Source: an uncultured Lachnospiraceae bacterium
GTDB lineage: Bacteria > Bacillota > Clostridia > Lachnospirales > Lachnospiraceae
Reading direction: 5' to 3'
Assembly (NCBI GenBank): GCA_902787715.1
Contig: CADAHQ010000002.1
Location: 372,001 to 436,000 of the forward strand
Length of the DNA: 64,000 nucleotides
The first letter of the stretch is position 1. Every line of letters starts with the position of its first letter. The notes beneath the pieces are model-generated. The model was not told the DNA's origin. It did not search any database and was given only the letters and a program-made list of their open reading frames with translations. This document shows, piece by piece, positions 24,217 through 32,362 of this stretch. A program made the position numbers and the translations under genes.

Positions 24217-26184
24217 ATGAGACTGGCGATTGATTGCAAAACCGAATTGAAAAAGGGAACGCCCGAACCGCTCGGTGTGAGCGCGGCGGGGGCGTTTGTC
24301 AACTTTGCCGTTTCCGTTCCGGGAGCGACGGAAGTGACGCTCCTTCTGTACCGCAGTGCGGCGACGGAGCCGGAGATTTCCGTGACCATGGATGAGACGG
24401 ACCGGTTCGGTGCGGTCTTTTGCGTTGCCGTAAAACTCCCTGCGGAGACTCCGGAGGGCGGCTGGCAGTATGAATACGAGACCAAGGGAGAGCGGTTTGT
24501 CGATCCGTATACGCGCCTTCTCGCAGGGCGGGAGCGGTTCGGAAAGCGCCTGACGCAGGCGGCCGGCAAGCTTGTTCGCGGAGTTGTGCGCACGCAGGCC
24601 TTTCGCTGGAACGGCGAGGTGCGGCCGCACATTCCCATGAGCGAGATGATTCTCTATAAGCTTCATGTCCGCGGATTTACGAAGGAATTGAAGAATGCCA
24701 ATGCAGGCACCTATGCGGCCCTTGCCGCCAAGGCGGACTATCTGGCCGGCCTCGGCGTCAATGCGGTTTTGCTGATGCCGATCATGGAATATAACGAGTG
24801 CTACCGGGAGGGAGACCGCGCGGAGGGTGTTCCCACGTTTGTGAGTTCCCCGTTCTACCGCGGCGGTGCGTCCCGCATTCCGGAGGAGATTGCGGAGAAG
24901 GTGCGCGATGCGAAGGTCAATTTCTGGGGATACGCAAAGCACTATTATATGTTTGCGCCGAAGGCTTCCTATGCCCACGTTCCGGCAGCGGCCGACACCG
25001 AGCTGAAGCAGGCGGTTAAGAAGCTTCACAACGCCGGCATCGAGGTGCTTTTGGAGGTTATGATTCCTGCGGATACCAACCGCAGCATGGTTTTGGATGC
25101 GCTTCGATTCTGGGTGCGCGAGTACCACATCGACGGCTTCCGCTGTAACGGGGCTCACGTGGATATGGCGATGCTTGCGGCGGACCCGTATCTTGCGGAC
25201 GTAAAGCTTCTGTGCGACGGCTGGGACACGGCAGCCATCTACCGCATGACCGCAGAGCCGGAGAGCCCGCTCCTTGCGGAGTACAACGACGGTTTTCTGG
25301 TGGATGCCCGGAAGTTTTTGAAGGGCGACGAGGGGATGACGCGTGCATTTGCCGGACGCCTTTCGAAAAATGCAGCCGGCCTCGGAACCGTAAACTACAT
25401 CACGGACCACAACGGCTTTACCTTAGCGGACCTGTACATGTACGATGTCAAGCACAACGATGACAACGGCGAGCACGGCCGCGACGGAAGCGATTACAAT
25501 TTCAGCTGGAACTGCGGTGTGGAAGGACCGGACAAGCGGAAGAAGATTCGCGACCTCCGGCTTCGGATGCGGAAGAATGCAATCCTTGCGATGATGCTCT
25601 CGCAGGGCGTTCCGATGCTTCTTGCGGGCGACGAGTTCGGCAACTCCCAGGGCGGCAACAACAACGCTTACAACCAGGACAATCCCACGGGCTGGGTGAA
25701 CTGGTCGCAGGCGAAGAAGGGGGCGGAATTTACCGCGTTTGTGCGCGAGGCCATCGCGCTTCGCAAGGCACATCCGGTGCTTCACAACCCGGTTGCGTTG
25801 CGCGGCTCCGACTACCTCGGAAGCGGTGCGCCGGACGTCTCCGTCCACGGCAAGGACGCCTGGAGACCGGATGACGGCCCGTACAACCGTTGCCTGGGAA
25901 TTCTTTTAAGCGGCGACTTTGCGAAGGTCGGGCGCGACGGCAGGGACGATTCGTTCTATTTGATTTTTAACATGTACTGGGAGGAGCAGACCTTTGCGAT
26001 TCCCGTTTTGCCCGGCAGGGACGGCTTTGCGGTGGCGCTTTCCAGCGACCCCGGCGTGGCTGTGGGAACCCTGACCGGAGATACCATTTCCGTGCCTGCG
26101 CGGACCGTCGTGGCGCTTCGAAGCGTGGCGGTGCCGAAGGCGGAGCGGAAGAGCAGGAAAGTAACGAGGGGGACGAAAGAGTGA
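24217..26184 (+). CDS. GH13 glycogen debranching-like protein with altered catalytic residues
   Basis: A 655-residue protein built like isoamylase/GlgX: an N-terminal CBM48-like domain, a (beta/alpha)8 barrel from about residue 140 (MILYKLHVRGFT) and a C-terminal beta domain. Region IV context is clear (NYITDHNGFTLADLY, then DYNFSWNCGVEG), but the catalytic positions differ. The nucleophile region reads DGFRCNGAHVD (Asn for Asp), the acid/base region reads LLCDGWDTA (no Glu where AEPWD is usual), and the HDGFT Asp is Asn. The protein is therefore probably a non-hydrolytic glycogen-binding homologue. A GTGA overlap couples the next gene. The start ATG at 24217 has GGTGGCG upstream, a weak site. 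Confidence 0.8.
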   Translation: MRLAIDCKTELKKGTPEPLGVSAAGAFVNFAVSVPGATEVTLLLYRSAATEPEISVTMDETDRFGAVFCVAVKLPAETPEGGWQYEYETKGERFVDPYTRLLAGRERFGKRLTQAAGKLVRGVVRTQAFRWNGEVRPHIPMSEMILYKLHVRGFTKELKNANAGTYAALAAKADYLAGLGVNAVLLMPIMEYNECYREGDRAEGVPTFVSSPFYRGGASRIPEEIAEKVRDAKVNFWGYAKHYYMFAPKASYAHVPAAADTELKQAVKKLHNAGIEVLLEVMIPADTNRSMVLDALRFWVREYHIDGFRCNGAHVDMAMLAADPYLADVKLLCDGWDTAAIYRMTAEPESPLLAEYNDGFLVDARKFLKGDEGMTRAFAGRLSKNAAGLGTVNYITDHNGFTLADLYMYDVKHNDDNGEHGRDGSDYNFSWNCGVEGPDKRKKIRDLRLRMRKNAILAMMLSQGVPMLLAGDEFGNSQGGNNNAYNQDNPTGWVNWSQAKKGAEFTAFVREAIALRKAHPVLHNPVALRGSDYLGSGAPDVSVHGKDAWRPDDGPYNRCLGILLSGDFAKVGRDGRDDSFYLIFNMYWEEQTFAIPVLPGRDGFAVALSSDPGVAVGTLTGDTISVPARTVVALRSVAVPKAERKSRKVTRGTKE

Positions 26185-27059
26185 CTTCGCTTGCATTGAA
26201 GATTGTTTTGATTGTTACGATGGCCGCAGACCATGTTGCGGTCATCTTCTTATCACCCAGCAGTCCGTGGTATGAATGGCTGCGCATCATCGGGCGTCCG
26301 GCATTGCCGATTGCGTGTTTCCTGCTTGCGGAGGGCTTTGTGAAGACCGCCTCCCGCGGCAAATACACCCTTCGCCTTTTCGTCACCGCCCTCATCGGCG
26401 AGCTGTTCTGGATCTTTTTGTGGCTGCAGCAGTCCATCGCGGCGGACAAGGCGGTGCGCGCGGCCTACGAGGCGGCCGGCGGAGACGCCATCTGGCGTGA
26501 GGACGGTTACCAGACCTGGGCGAACACCCTGACCTCGGCGGAGAAAGCGCAGTTCACCAACGGTATCGTGCCTCCGCTGAACGTTTTGTTCACGCTTACG
26601 GTCTGCATGCTGATGCTTTTGCTCATGGACCGTCTGCAGAAGCGGTATGGCGACATGCTTCCGAACCAGGTGATTAAGAACCTCGGATATATGCTCTGCA
26701 TGTGTTCCACCATCATCCTTGCCGTGATTATCTGCGCTGTTGCGCAGATGGACTACCCTTTGGTAGCGCCGCTTACGGTGGCAGGATGTTTCATCTTCCG
26801 AAACGAGCGGAAGTCCATGATGGTGGCGCTGGGACTTGCCGGCGTGCTGGCGGGGCTCGGAGCACCAATCTATATGCTCGCGTGGATGATTGCGCTGCCC
26901 TTGCTGTACCGTTACAACGGAAAGCTCGGCTACGACAAGAGCGAGCGGCCGTGGCTTCGGACGCTGTTTTACGCATTTTACCCGCTCCACCTTGCAATCC
27001 TGGTGGAGGCCCGGTATTTTGATTTGATCTTCGGTTCGTTCTCTTGGTTCGGCAAATGA
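26181..27059 (+). CDS. TraX family membrane protein
   Basis: A 292-residue polytopic protein with about seven hydrophobic helices. Family landmarks are the N-terminal MAADHVAVIF after a first helix, RIIGRPALPIACFLLAEGF and the RLFVTALIGELFW segment. The C-terminal region reads LFYAFYPLHLAILV. TraX is named for F-pilin acetylation on conjugative plasmids, but chromosomal homologues like this one are widespread in Firmicutes with unknown acceptors and belong to an acyltransferase-like fold. I chose the GTG at 26181, which overlaps the upstream stop (GTGA) and is consistent with coupling. Nothing else conjugative is nearby. Confidence 0.82.
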   Translation: MTSLALKIVLIVTMAADHVAVIFLSPSSPWYEWLRIIGRPALPIACFLLAEGFVKTASRGKYTLRLFVTALIGELFWIFLWLQQSIAADKAVRAAYEAAGGDAIWREDGYQTWANTLTSAEKAQFTNGIVPPLNVLFTLTVCMLMLLLMDRLQKRYGDMLPNQVIKNLGYMLCMCSTIILAVIICAVAQMDYPLVAPLTVAGCFIFRNERKSMMVALGLAGVLAGLGAPIYMLAWMIALPLLYRYNGKLGYDKSERPWLRTLFYAFYPLHLAILVEARYFDLIFGSFSWFGK

Positions 27060-27081
27060 TTCCGACAGTACGGAGGAATGC

Positions 27082-28005
27082 ATGACGCAGTGGTATCTGG
27101 CGCCGATGGAGGAAGTCACGGGCTACCTCTTCCGGCAGATTTTACAAAAGCATTTCGGCGGGGTGGACAAGTATTTCACCCCGTTTCTTTCGCCTGTGAC
27201 GGGGTGCGCGTTCAAGACGCGCCAGGGGCGCGAGGTGGACCCCTCGCACAATGCGGGCCTCCCCGTGGTTCCGCAGGTTTTAACGGACGATCCCGACGCT
27301 GCCTATGACATGTTTTTACTGCTTTCGGACCTCGGCTACACCGAGGTGAACCTCAATTTCGGCTGCCCCTCGGGGACGGTTGTAAAGAAGAATCGCGGCA
27401 GCGGATTTCTGCGGGACACCGCCAATATGGAGCGCTTTTTTGACCGCCTGTTTTCCCGCGACCTGCCGATGCCGGTGTCGGTGAAAACCCGCGTCGGTTA
27501 CGCCGACGAGGCGGAGTGGCCGGCGATTTTGGCGGTGTACAACCGGTATCCGTTGAAGGAACTGATTGTGCATGCGCGGGTGCGGGAGGACTGGTACGAG
27601 GGCCTGCCGCGGATGGATGCATTTGCCTACGCGTACGACCATACGGAGATTCCCCTTTGCTATAACGGCGATGTGAAGAGCGCCGCGGAGGTGCGGGAGA
27701 TCACCGCGCGCTTCCCGAAGCTTTCGGCGGTCATGATCGGCCGCGGGGCCGTGACGAACCCGGGAATCTTTCGCGACCTGTCCGGCGGAAGCGCCATGAG
27801 CGCCCTGGAGCTTCGCGCATTTCACGATGATCTGTACCGCGCCTATGTGGGGCTTTGGGGCAGCAAGGATACGCTCTTTAAGATGAAAGAGGTCTGGGGA
27901 TATCTCGGCGACCGCTTCCCGGATGCGGAGCGGGCGAAGAAAGCCATCCGCAAATGCCGCTCCGAAGGCGAGTATCTTGCGGCAGTCGCGGAATTGCTCG
28001 GCTGA
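27082..28005 (+). CDS. tRNA-dihydrouridine synthase
   Basis: A 307-residue FMN enzyme that reduces uridine in the tRNA D-loop. It begins with the FMN-binding segment YLAPMEEVTGYLFRQ. The catalytic loop contains NFGCPSGTVVKKNRGSGFL, with the family Cys in GCP. KTRVGY (about residue 137), VHARVRED and YNGDVKSAAEV are typical substrate and FMN contacts, and MIGRGAVTNPGIF holds the phosphate of FMN. The ATG at 27082 follows CGGAGGAATGC. It follows TraX by 22 bp and may be cotranscribed. The assignment to DusA, DusB or DusC type is not clear, so no symbol is given. Confidence 0.9.
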   Translation: MTQWYLAPMEEVTGYLFRQILQKHFGGVDKYFTPFLSPVTGCAFKTRQGREVDPSHNAGLPVVPQVLTDDPDAAYDMFLLLSDLGYTEVNLNFGCPSGTVVKKNRGSGFLRDTANMERFFDRLFSRDLPMPVSVKTRVGYADEAEWPAILAVYNRYPLKELIVHARVREDWYEGLPRMDAFAYAYDHTEIPLCYNGDVKSAAEVREITARFPKLSAVMIGRGAVTNPGIFRDLSGGSAMSALELRAFHDDLYRAYVGLWGSKDTLFKMKEVWGYLGDRFPDAERAKKAIRKCRSEGEYLAAVAELLG

Positions 28006-28051
28006 CATAGCCGGCGACGCGGCATTTCCCGAATCAATTTATCACGAATTG

Positions 28052-28078
28052 TTAGCACTCAAACAAATTGAGTGCTAA
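28052..28078 (+). promoter_or_regulatory. CIRCE operator (HrcA binding site)
   Basis: TTAGCACTC (28052-28060), nine bases, GAGTGCTAA (28070-28078). This is a perfect match to the CIRCE consensus. It lies seven bases upstream of the htpG -35 box. Confidence 0.95.
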
Positions 28079-28085
28079 TTTTTTA

Positions 28086-28114
28086 TTGACAAACGTTTTT
28101 GCGGAGAGTATACT
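28086..28114 (+). promoter_or_regulatory. Sigma-A promoter for htpG
   Basis: TTGACA (28086-28091), 17 nt, TATACT (28109-28114). The leader before the start codon is about 100 nt. Confidence 0.85.
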
Positions 28115-28221
28115 TGACATTGTCGGGCGGATGCAGAGAAAAAGCGTCCGTCCAAACAGAGATTACGACACCCGCGGGAAATGCGGGAATTCGCTGGATG
28201 CGAATAGAACGGAGGCTTTCT

Positions 28222-30279
28222 ATGGCATTGGAACAGGGCAATTTGTCCATCAATTCGGAGAATATATTCCCCATTATAAAAAAGTGGCTCTACTCGGACC
28301 ATGACATTTTTCTTCGCGAGCTTGTCTCCAACGGCTGCGACGCTATCACGAAATTGAAGAAGCTTGCGCTGATCGGCGAGGCGGAGATTGCGGATGACAA
28401 CGAGTGGAAGATTATCGTACGAAGCAACCCCGAGGAGAAGACGCTCACGGTCATCGATAACGGTATCGGCATGACCGCGGCGGAGGTGAAGGAGTACATC
28501 AACCAGATCGCATTTTCCGGCGCGACGGACTTCCTCGCCAAATACAAAGACAAGGCCAACGAGGACCAGATTATCGGTCACTTCGGCCTCGGCTTCTACA
28601 GCGCCTTCATGGTGGCCCACAAGGTGACCATCGACACGCTCTCCTACAAGGACGGCGAGACGGCTGTGCACTGGGAGTCCGAGGAGGGCATGAACTATGA
28701 GATGAGCGATTCGGACCGCACGGAGCGCGGAACCGAGATCACGCTGTACTTAAACGATGACAGCTATGAGTTCTCCAACGAGTACCGCGTGAAGGAAGTG
28801 CTCGGCAAATACTGCTCCTTCATGCCGGTTCCGATTTACTTCGAGGACGCCACGAAGCCCGCGCCTGAGGAGAAACCGGAGGTGATCGACGCCGAAGTGG
28901 ACGCGGACGGCAAGGCGAAGGAAGCGGACGCAGCAGACGATACCGCGAAGAAGGAAAAGAAGGGCCCGAAGCCCATCAATGATACCTTCCCGCTTTTCCT
29001 GCACAACCCTTCGGAGTGCAAGGAAGAGGAGTACAAGGAATTCTATCGAAACACCTTCCATGATTACAAGGAGCCCCTGTTCTGGATCCATTTGAACATG
29101 GACTATCCGTTCAACCTGAAGGGTATTCTGTATTTTCCGAAGATCAACACGGAGTACGACAGCCTGGACGGCACGATCAAGCTCTACAACAACCAGGTGT
29201 TCATCGCGGACAACATCAAGGAGGTCATTCCGGAGTTTTTGATGCTTCTTAAGGGGGTCATCGACTGCCCGGACATCCCGCTGAATGTTTCGCGAAGCGC
29301 ACTGCAAAACGACGGCTTCGTCAAGAAAATCAGCGATTACATCGCGAAGAAAGTCGCGGACAAGCTTTCCGGCATGTACAAGACCGACCGCGAAAACTAC
29401 GAAAAATGCTGGGACGACATCTGCCCGTTCATCAAATACGGCTGCCTGAGGGATCCGAAGTTCCGCGAGAAGATGAAGGATTTCATCATCTACAAGGACC
29501 TTGAGGGCAATTACATCACCCTTCCGGAATATGTGGAGGCAGCGAAGAAGGCTGCCGGCGAGGATGTGTCTGACGAGAAAGCCGAGACATCTTCGGAGAC
29601 TGCGGAAAATGCGGATGCAACTGCGGAAAACGCAGACGCAACAGCCGATGAGAAGAGCACTGCGGACGGTGAGAACGCCGAAAAGCCCAAGACAACGGTC
29701 TACTATGTCACCGACGAGAAGCAGCAGAGCCAGTACATCAACATGTTCCGCGAGAACGGCTTAAACGCCGTAATTATGACGCACCGGATTGACCAGCCGT
29801 TTATCACGCAGTTGGAGCAGGACAACGATACGGTTGCTTTCAAGCGTATTGATGCCGATGTAACCGGCGCCTGCAAGGAGGAGTCGGACGAGGCGGAGAA
29901 GAAGGAACTCACCGAAGCATTGACGGCGACGTTCCGCAAAGCACTCGGAAAGAGCGAGCTGGACATCAAGGTCGAGAAGCTGAAGAACGCAGATCTTCCC
30001 GCGATGATTACCCTTTCGGAGGAGAGCCGCCGTATCCAGGATATGATGGCGATGTACGGCATGGCGAAGGGCGCTGTCGGCGACGATTCCACCCTTGTGC
30101 TCAACGCCGGCAACAAGCTTGTGCAGTACGTGAAGGACCACGCGGATGGCGAGAACACCGCACTTTTGTGCGCTCAGATCTACGACCTTGCAAGACTTGC
30201 CCACGGTCCGCTGGAGCCTGACGACATGACGGCCTTCATGGAGCGCAGCAACAAGCTGATGGGAATGATTACAGACTGA
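28222..30279 (+). CDS. htpG: Molecular chaperone HtpG (Hsp90)
   Basis: A 685-residue ATP-dependent chaperone. The GHKL ATPase domain shows FLRELVSNGCDAITKLK (about residues 28-44), DNGIGM (about 83), the lid with HFGLGFYSAFMVA and GTEITLYL. The middle and C-terminal dimer domains follow. Two low-complexity acidic inserts are unusual: EVDADGKAKEADAADDTAKK around residue 230, and an Ala/Glu-rich stretch with a doubled NADATAE around 455-475. I chose the ATG at 28222 because GGAGG precedes it; an in-frame GTG upstream overlaps the promoter. CIRCE just upstream indicates HrcA control in heat shock. The hairpin at 30321-30369 probably ends the transcript. Confidence 0.95.
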   Translation: MALEQGNLSINSENIFPIIKKWLYSDHDIFLRELVSNGCDAITKLKKLALIGEAEIADDNEWKIIVRSNPEEKTLTVIDNGIGMTAAEVKEYINQIAFSGATDFLAKYKDKANEDQIIGHFGLGFYSAFMVAHKVTIDTLSYKDGETAVHWESEEGMNYEMSDSDRTERGTEITLYLNDDSYEFSNEYRVKEVLGKYCSFMPVPIYFEDATKPAPEEKPEVIDAEVDADGKAKEADAADDTAKKEKKGPKPINDTFPLFLHNPSECKEEEYKEFYRNTFHDYKEPLFWIHLNMDYPFNLKGILYFPKINTEYDSLDGTIKLYNNQVFIADNIKEVIPEFLMLLKGVIDCPDIPLNVSRSALQNDGFVKKISDYIAKKVADKLSGMYKTDRENYEKCWDDICPFIKYGCLRDPKFREKMKDFIIYKDLEGNYITLPEYVEAAKKAAGEDVSDEKAETSSETAENADATAENADATADEKSTADGENAEKPKTTVYYVTDEKQQSQYINMFRENGLNAVIMTHRIDQPFITQLEQDNDTVAFKRIDADVTGACKEESDEAEKKELTEALTATFRKALGKSELDIKVEKLKNADLPAMITLSEESRRIQDMMAMYGMAKGAVGDDSTLVLNAGNKLVQYVKDHADGENTALLCAQIYDLARLAHGPLEPDDMTAFMERSNKLMGMITD

Positions 30280-30320
30280 TTGGAAAACTAAAAGCCGCAG
30301 GCTGGAAAACTAGCAATTGT

Positions 30321-30369
30321 AGGGCTGTTGCGATGGGCGGAGCTTGTCTCCGGAACTTGCAACAGCCCT
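30321..30369 (+). terminator. Probable terminator of htpG (long hairpin)
   Basis: AGGGCTGTTGC (30321-30331) pairs perfectly with GCAACAGCCCT (30359-30369), with an inner CGGAG/CTCCG stem. The following sequence is only moderately T-rich. Confidence 0.65.
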
Positions 30370-30420
30370 GTTCATTTCGCGTTTTGGGACCGAATTGTCA
30401 AACTTTACAGGTAAAATGTA

Positions 30421-30449
30421 TTGACTATGGTAAATGCAAGTGATATACT
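30421..30449 (+). promoter_or_regulatory. Sigma-A promoter for the 30482 lipoprotein
   Basis: TTGACT (30421-30426), 17 nt, TATACT (30444-30449). Confidence 0.75.
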
Positions 30450-30481
30450 TGCTAATAATACCATTTATGGGGGGTGTTCTT

Positions 30482-31846
30482 ATGAAAGTGAGAAAGGTAG
30501 CAGTATTGTTTCTTATGTTGACTGTGTTTTGCCTTGCCGGATGCGGTAAGAAGACGCCTGCGGAGGAGCCTTCGGTGACGCCGACGGCGACGCCCGGGGA
30601 GGCCACACCGACGACGGGCCCGGAGGGAACGCCGACGCCGGTGGTGACGGAAGGGCCGGACATTCCGGAGGGGACGCCTTTGGAGCGGCTTATCACCGGA
30701 TTGCACAATGCATTTGCCGACGGAAATGTCACGGTGTCAACCTCGATGACGGCGACGAACGGCACAGAGACGGAGACCAGAAGCAAAGCGTACCGCTTCG
30801 TGCCGCAGGAGGATGGCGAGCTGATTTATATTGACGAGACATTTACCGACGCGTCCAAGCAGCATGAGTTTCTTTTCTACCACGAACATGGCGGAATTCA
30901 TATGTGGGAGTGGTGGGAAAATACCAAGATGGTGTACAAGTTCGAACCAATCGGCGAGGAGGATGCAAAGTACATGTATCCGCTCATCCGCGCGCTGCGT
31001 GAGCCCGGGGATGAGGCGTTCCGGCTCTTTGTAAACATGCTGTATGACATCTTTCCCGACATGCCGAAGACGGTGCTTCCGAAGGATACAACGCTGATGC
31101 AGTTGCTTGCACCGATTGCTTCCGAGGAAAACCTTGAGAAGACGCTTTCGTACCATCAGACTGAGGACGGCACGGATGTCTACGTTATCCACAGAGAGCA
31201 GATTGCGAGCTTTGTACAGTCGGTGAGCACCGGATTTGCCGGAATGCGCTATTATCTCGGAGACCAGCAGCTGGCAAGCTTTACCGACGCTACGGATGTG
31301 GAGATCGCAATCACGTACGCAAATGCATGTGTGGACACAATCACCGTAAAATTCGGCAGCGTGAGCAACGGGTCGAAGGCGGAGTACAAGATTGCGTTCA
31401 GCAACGTCGGAACTTCCGTTATCAACATTCCGACCAAGAAGGCGGAGGAGTTTGAGAAGAGAAAGTTCAACACCATGGGCGAGGAGCCCAGCAACGAGAT
31501 CGGATGGGTGAAGCAGTACGTTCGCGATGCTCTCGAGGGAAGAGTGGACAAGGATGTTGAGACCATCAATGACCTGTTGCACTTCTACAATGACATGCTC
31601 TCGGATCCCGAGGTCAACGCCACTGTAAAGGAGATTATCGGCAAGGAAGAGTACTTCATTTATTACTCGGAAGGCTCGAACTACGATAAGGCGGGGATCG
31701 AGATTCTTGATAAGAAACTGAAGGAGAAATACGGAGCACAGAAGCTCCAGATGGTTTCCGTCATGTGGACGCCTCTCGATTTCCAGATTATCCTCATGGT
31801 TCCGACCGGCGAAACCGAGGTAAAAGTGTATTGGCAGATGGAGTAA
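30482..31846 (+). CDS. Lipoprotein of unknown function
   Basis: A 454-residue exported lipoprotein. The signal peptide ends in the lipobox LAGC (Cys about residue 20). A Thr/Pro-rich linker of about 35 residues (VTPTATPGEATPTTGPEGTP as core) follows, then a folded domain of about 390 residues without recognisable motifs. The middle part (about 90-300) resembles the beta-strand pattern of LolA-like or DUF-type lipoprotein domains, but I cannot support a family. The ATG at 30482 follows GGGGGGTG. It has its own promoter. The tRNA cluster starts 100 bp downstream with a separate promoter. The same Thr/Pro linker style recurs in the cyclophilin and CotH proteins of this window. Confidence 0.7.
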   Translation: MKVRKVAVLFLMLTVFCLAGCGKKTPAEEPSVTPTATPGEATPTTGPEGTPTPVVTEGPDIPEGTPLERLITGLHNAFADGNVTVSTSMTATNGTETETRSKAYRFVPQEDGELIYIDETFTDASKQHEFLFYHEHGGIHMWEWWENTKMVYKFEPIGEEDAKYMYPLIRALREPGDEAFRLFVNMLYDIFPDMPKTVLPKDTTLMQLLAPIASEENLEKTLSYHQTEDGTDVYVIHREQIASFVQSVSTGFAGMRYYLGDQQLASFTDATDVEIAITYANACVDTITVKFGSVSNGSKAEYKIAFSNVGTSVINIPTKKAEEFEKRKFNTMGEEPSNEIGWVKQYVRDALEGRVDKDVETINDLLHFYNDMLSDPEVNATVKEIIGKEEYFIYYSEGSNYDKAGIEILDKKLKEKYGAQKLQMVSVMWTPLDFQIILMVPTGETEVKVYWQME

Positions 31847-31900
31847 AACTCTGCCGTATAAGGCTTTCTTTTCGCGTGCTTGAAAAAGTGAATTTTACGC

Positions 31901-31929
31901 TTGACAATTCTGTTTTTGTGTTGCATAAT
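31901..31929 (+). promoter_or_regulatory. Promoter of the tRNA cluster
   Basis: TTGACA (31901-31906), 17 nt, CATAAT (31924-31929), 18 bp before the first tRNA. Confidence 0.75.
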
Positions 31930-31947
31930 ATCAAAGCACGCGAAATT

Positions 31948-32021
31948 CGAGGCGTGGCTCAGTTTGGTAGAGCGCTGCGTTCGGGACGCAGAGGTCGTGG
32001 GTTCGAATCCCGTCGCCTCGA
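31948..32021 (+). tRNA. tRNA-Pro (anticodon CGG)
   Basis: Acceptor stem CGAGGCG/CGCCTCG, normal D arm, anticodon stem CTGCG/CGCAG with loop TTCGGGA, and T loop GGTTCGAATCC. CCA is not encoded. Reads CCG codons. Confidence 0.93.
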
Positions 32022-32065
32022 TTCTTCTTTGCACAATCGCGTGCAGGGAAAGCGCATATGCGCGT

Positions 32066-32138
32066 GCTGGAATAGCTCAGCCGGTAGAGCACTTCACTCG
32101 TAATGAAGGGGTCGTCAGTTCGAATCTGATTTCCAGCT
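32066..32138 (+). tRNA. tRNA-Thr (anticodon CGT)
   Basis: Acceptor GCTGGAA/TTCCAGC, D arm TAGCTCAGCCGGTAGAGCA, anticodon stem CTTCA/TGAAG with loop CTCGTAA. CCA is not encoded. Reads ACG. Confidence 0.92.
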
Positions 32139-32190
32139 GTTTCGTTTTGTACTTCGGACGGAATCGCTCGGAGCGAGCAAAACGCAAGTT

Positions 32191-32264
32191 CGAGGCGTGG
32201 CTCAGTTTGGTAGAGCACCGTGTTAGGGACGCGGGGGTCGCGTGTTCAAGTCACGTCGCCTCGA
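32191..32264 (+). tRNA. tRNA-Pro (anticodon AGG)
   Basis: Its 5' half nearly copies the tRNA-Pro(CGG) at 31948 (same acceptor stem and D arm). The anticodon arm is CCGTG/CGCGG with loop TTAGGGA, and the T arm is GCGTG/CACGT around TTCAAGT. A34 would need deamination to inosine to read CCU and CCC. A34 proline tRNAs are uncommon in bacteria. Confidence 0.85.
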
Positions 32265-32267
32265 TTT

Positions 32268-32299
32268 ACCCTATCTCCGTTCGGGGATAGGGTATTTTT
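32268..32299 (+). terminator. Rho-independent terminator of the tRNA cluster
   Basis: ACCCTATCTCC (32268-32278) pairs with GGGGATAGGGT (32283-32293) around a GTTC loop, followed by ATTTTT. Confidence 0.9.
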
Positions 32300-32362
32300 G
32301 TGTTTCGGTACTGCATTCTGCGCAGGGGGTGCGCGGTATGCATCATGCAGACGGAGGTCCTC

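Noticed and set aside
26181..27059. TraX as a sign of a conjugative element
   Set aside because: No transfer, relaxase or integrase gene is nearby. Chromosomal TraX homologues are common in Firmicutes.
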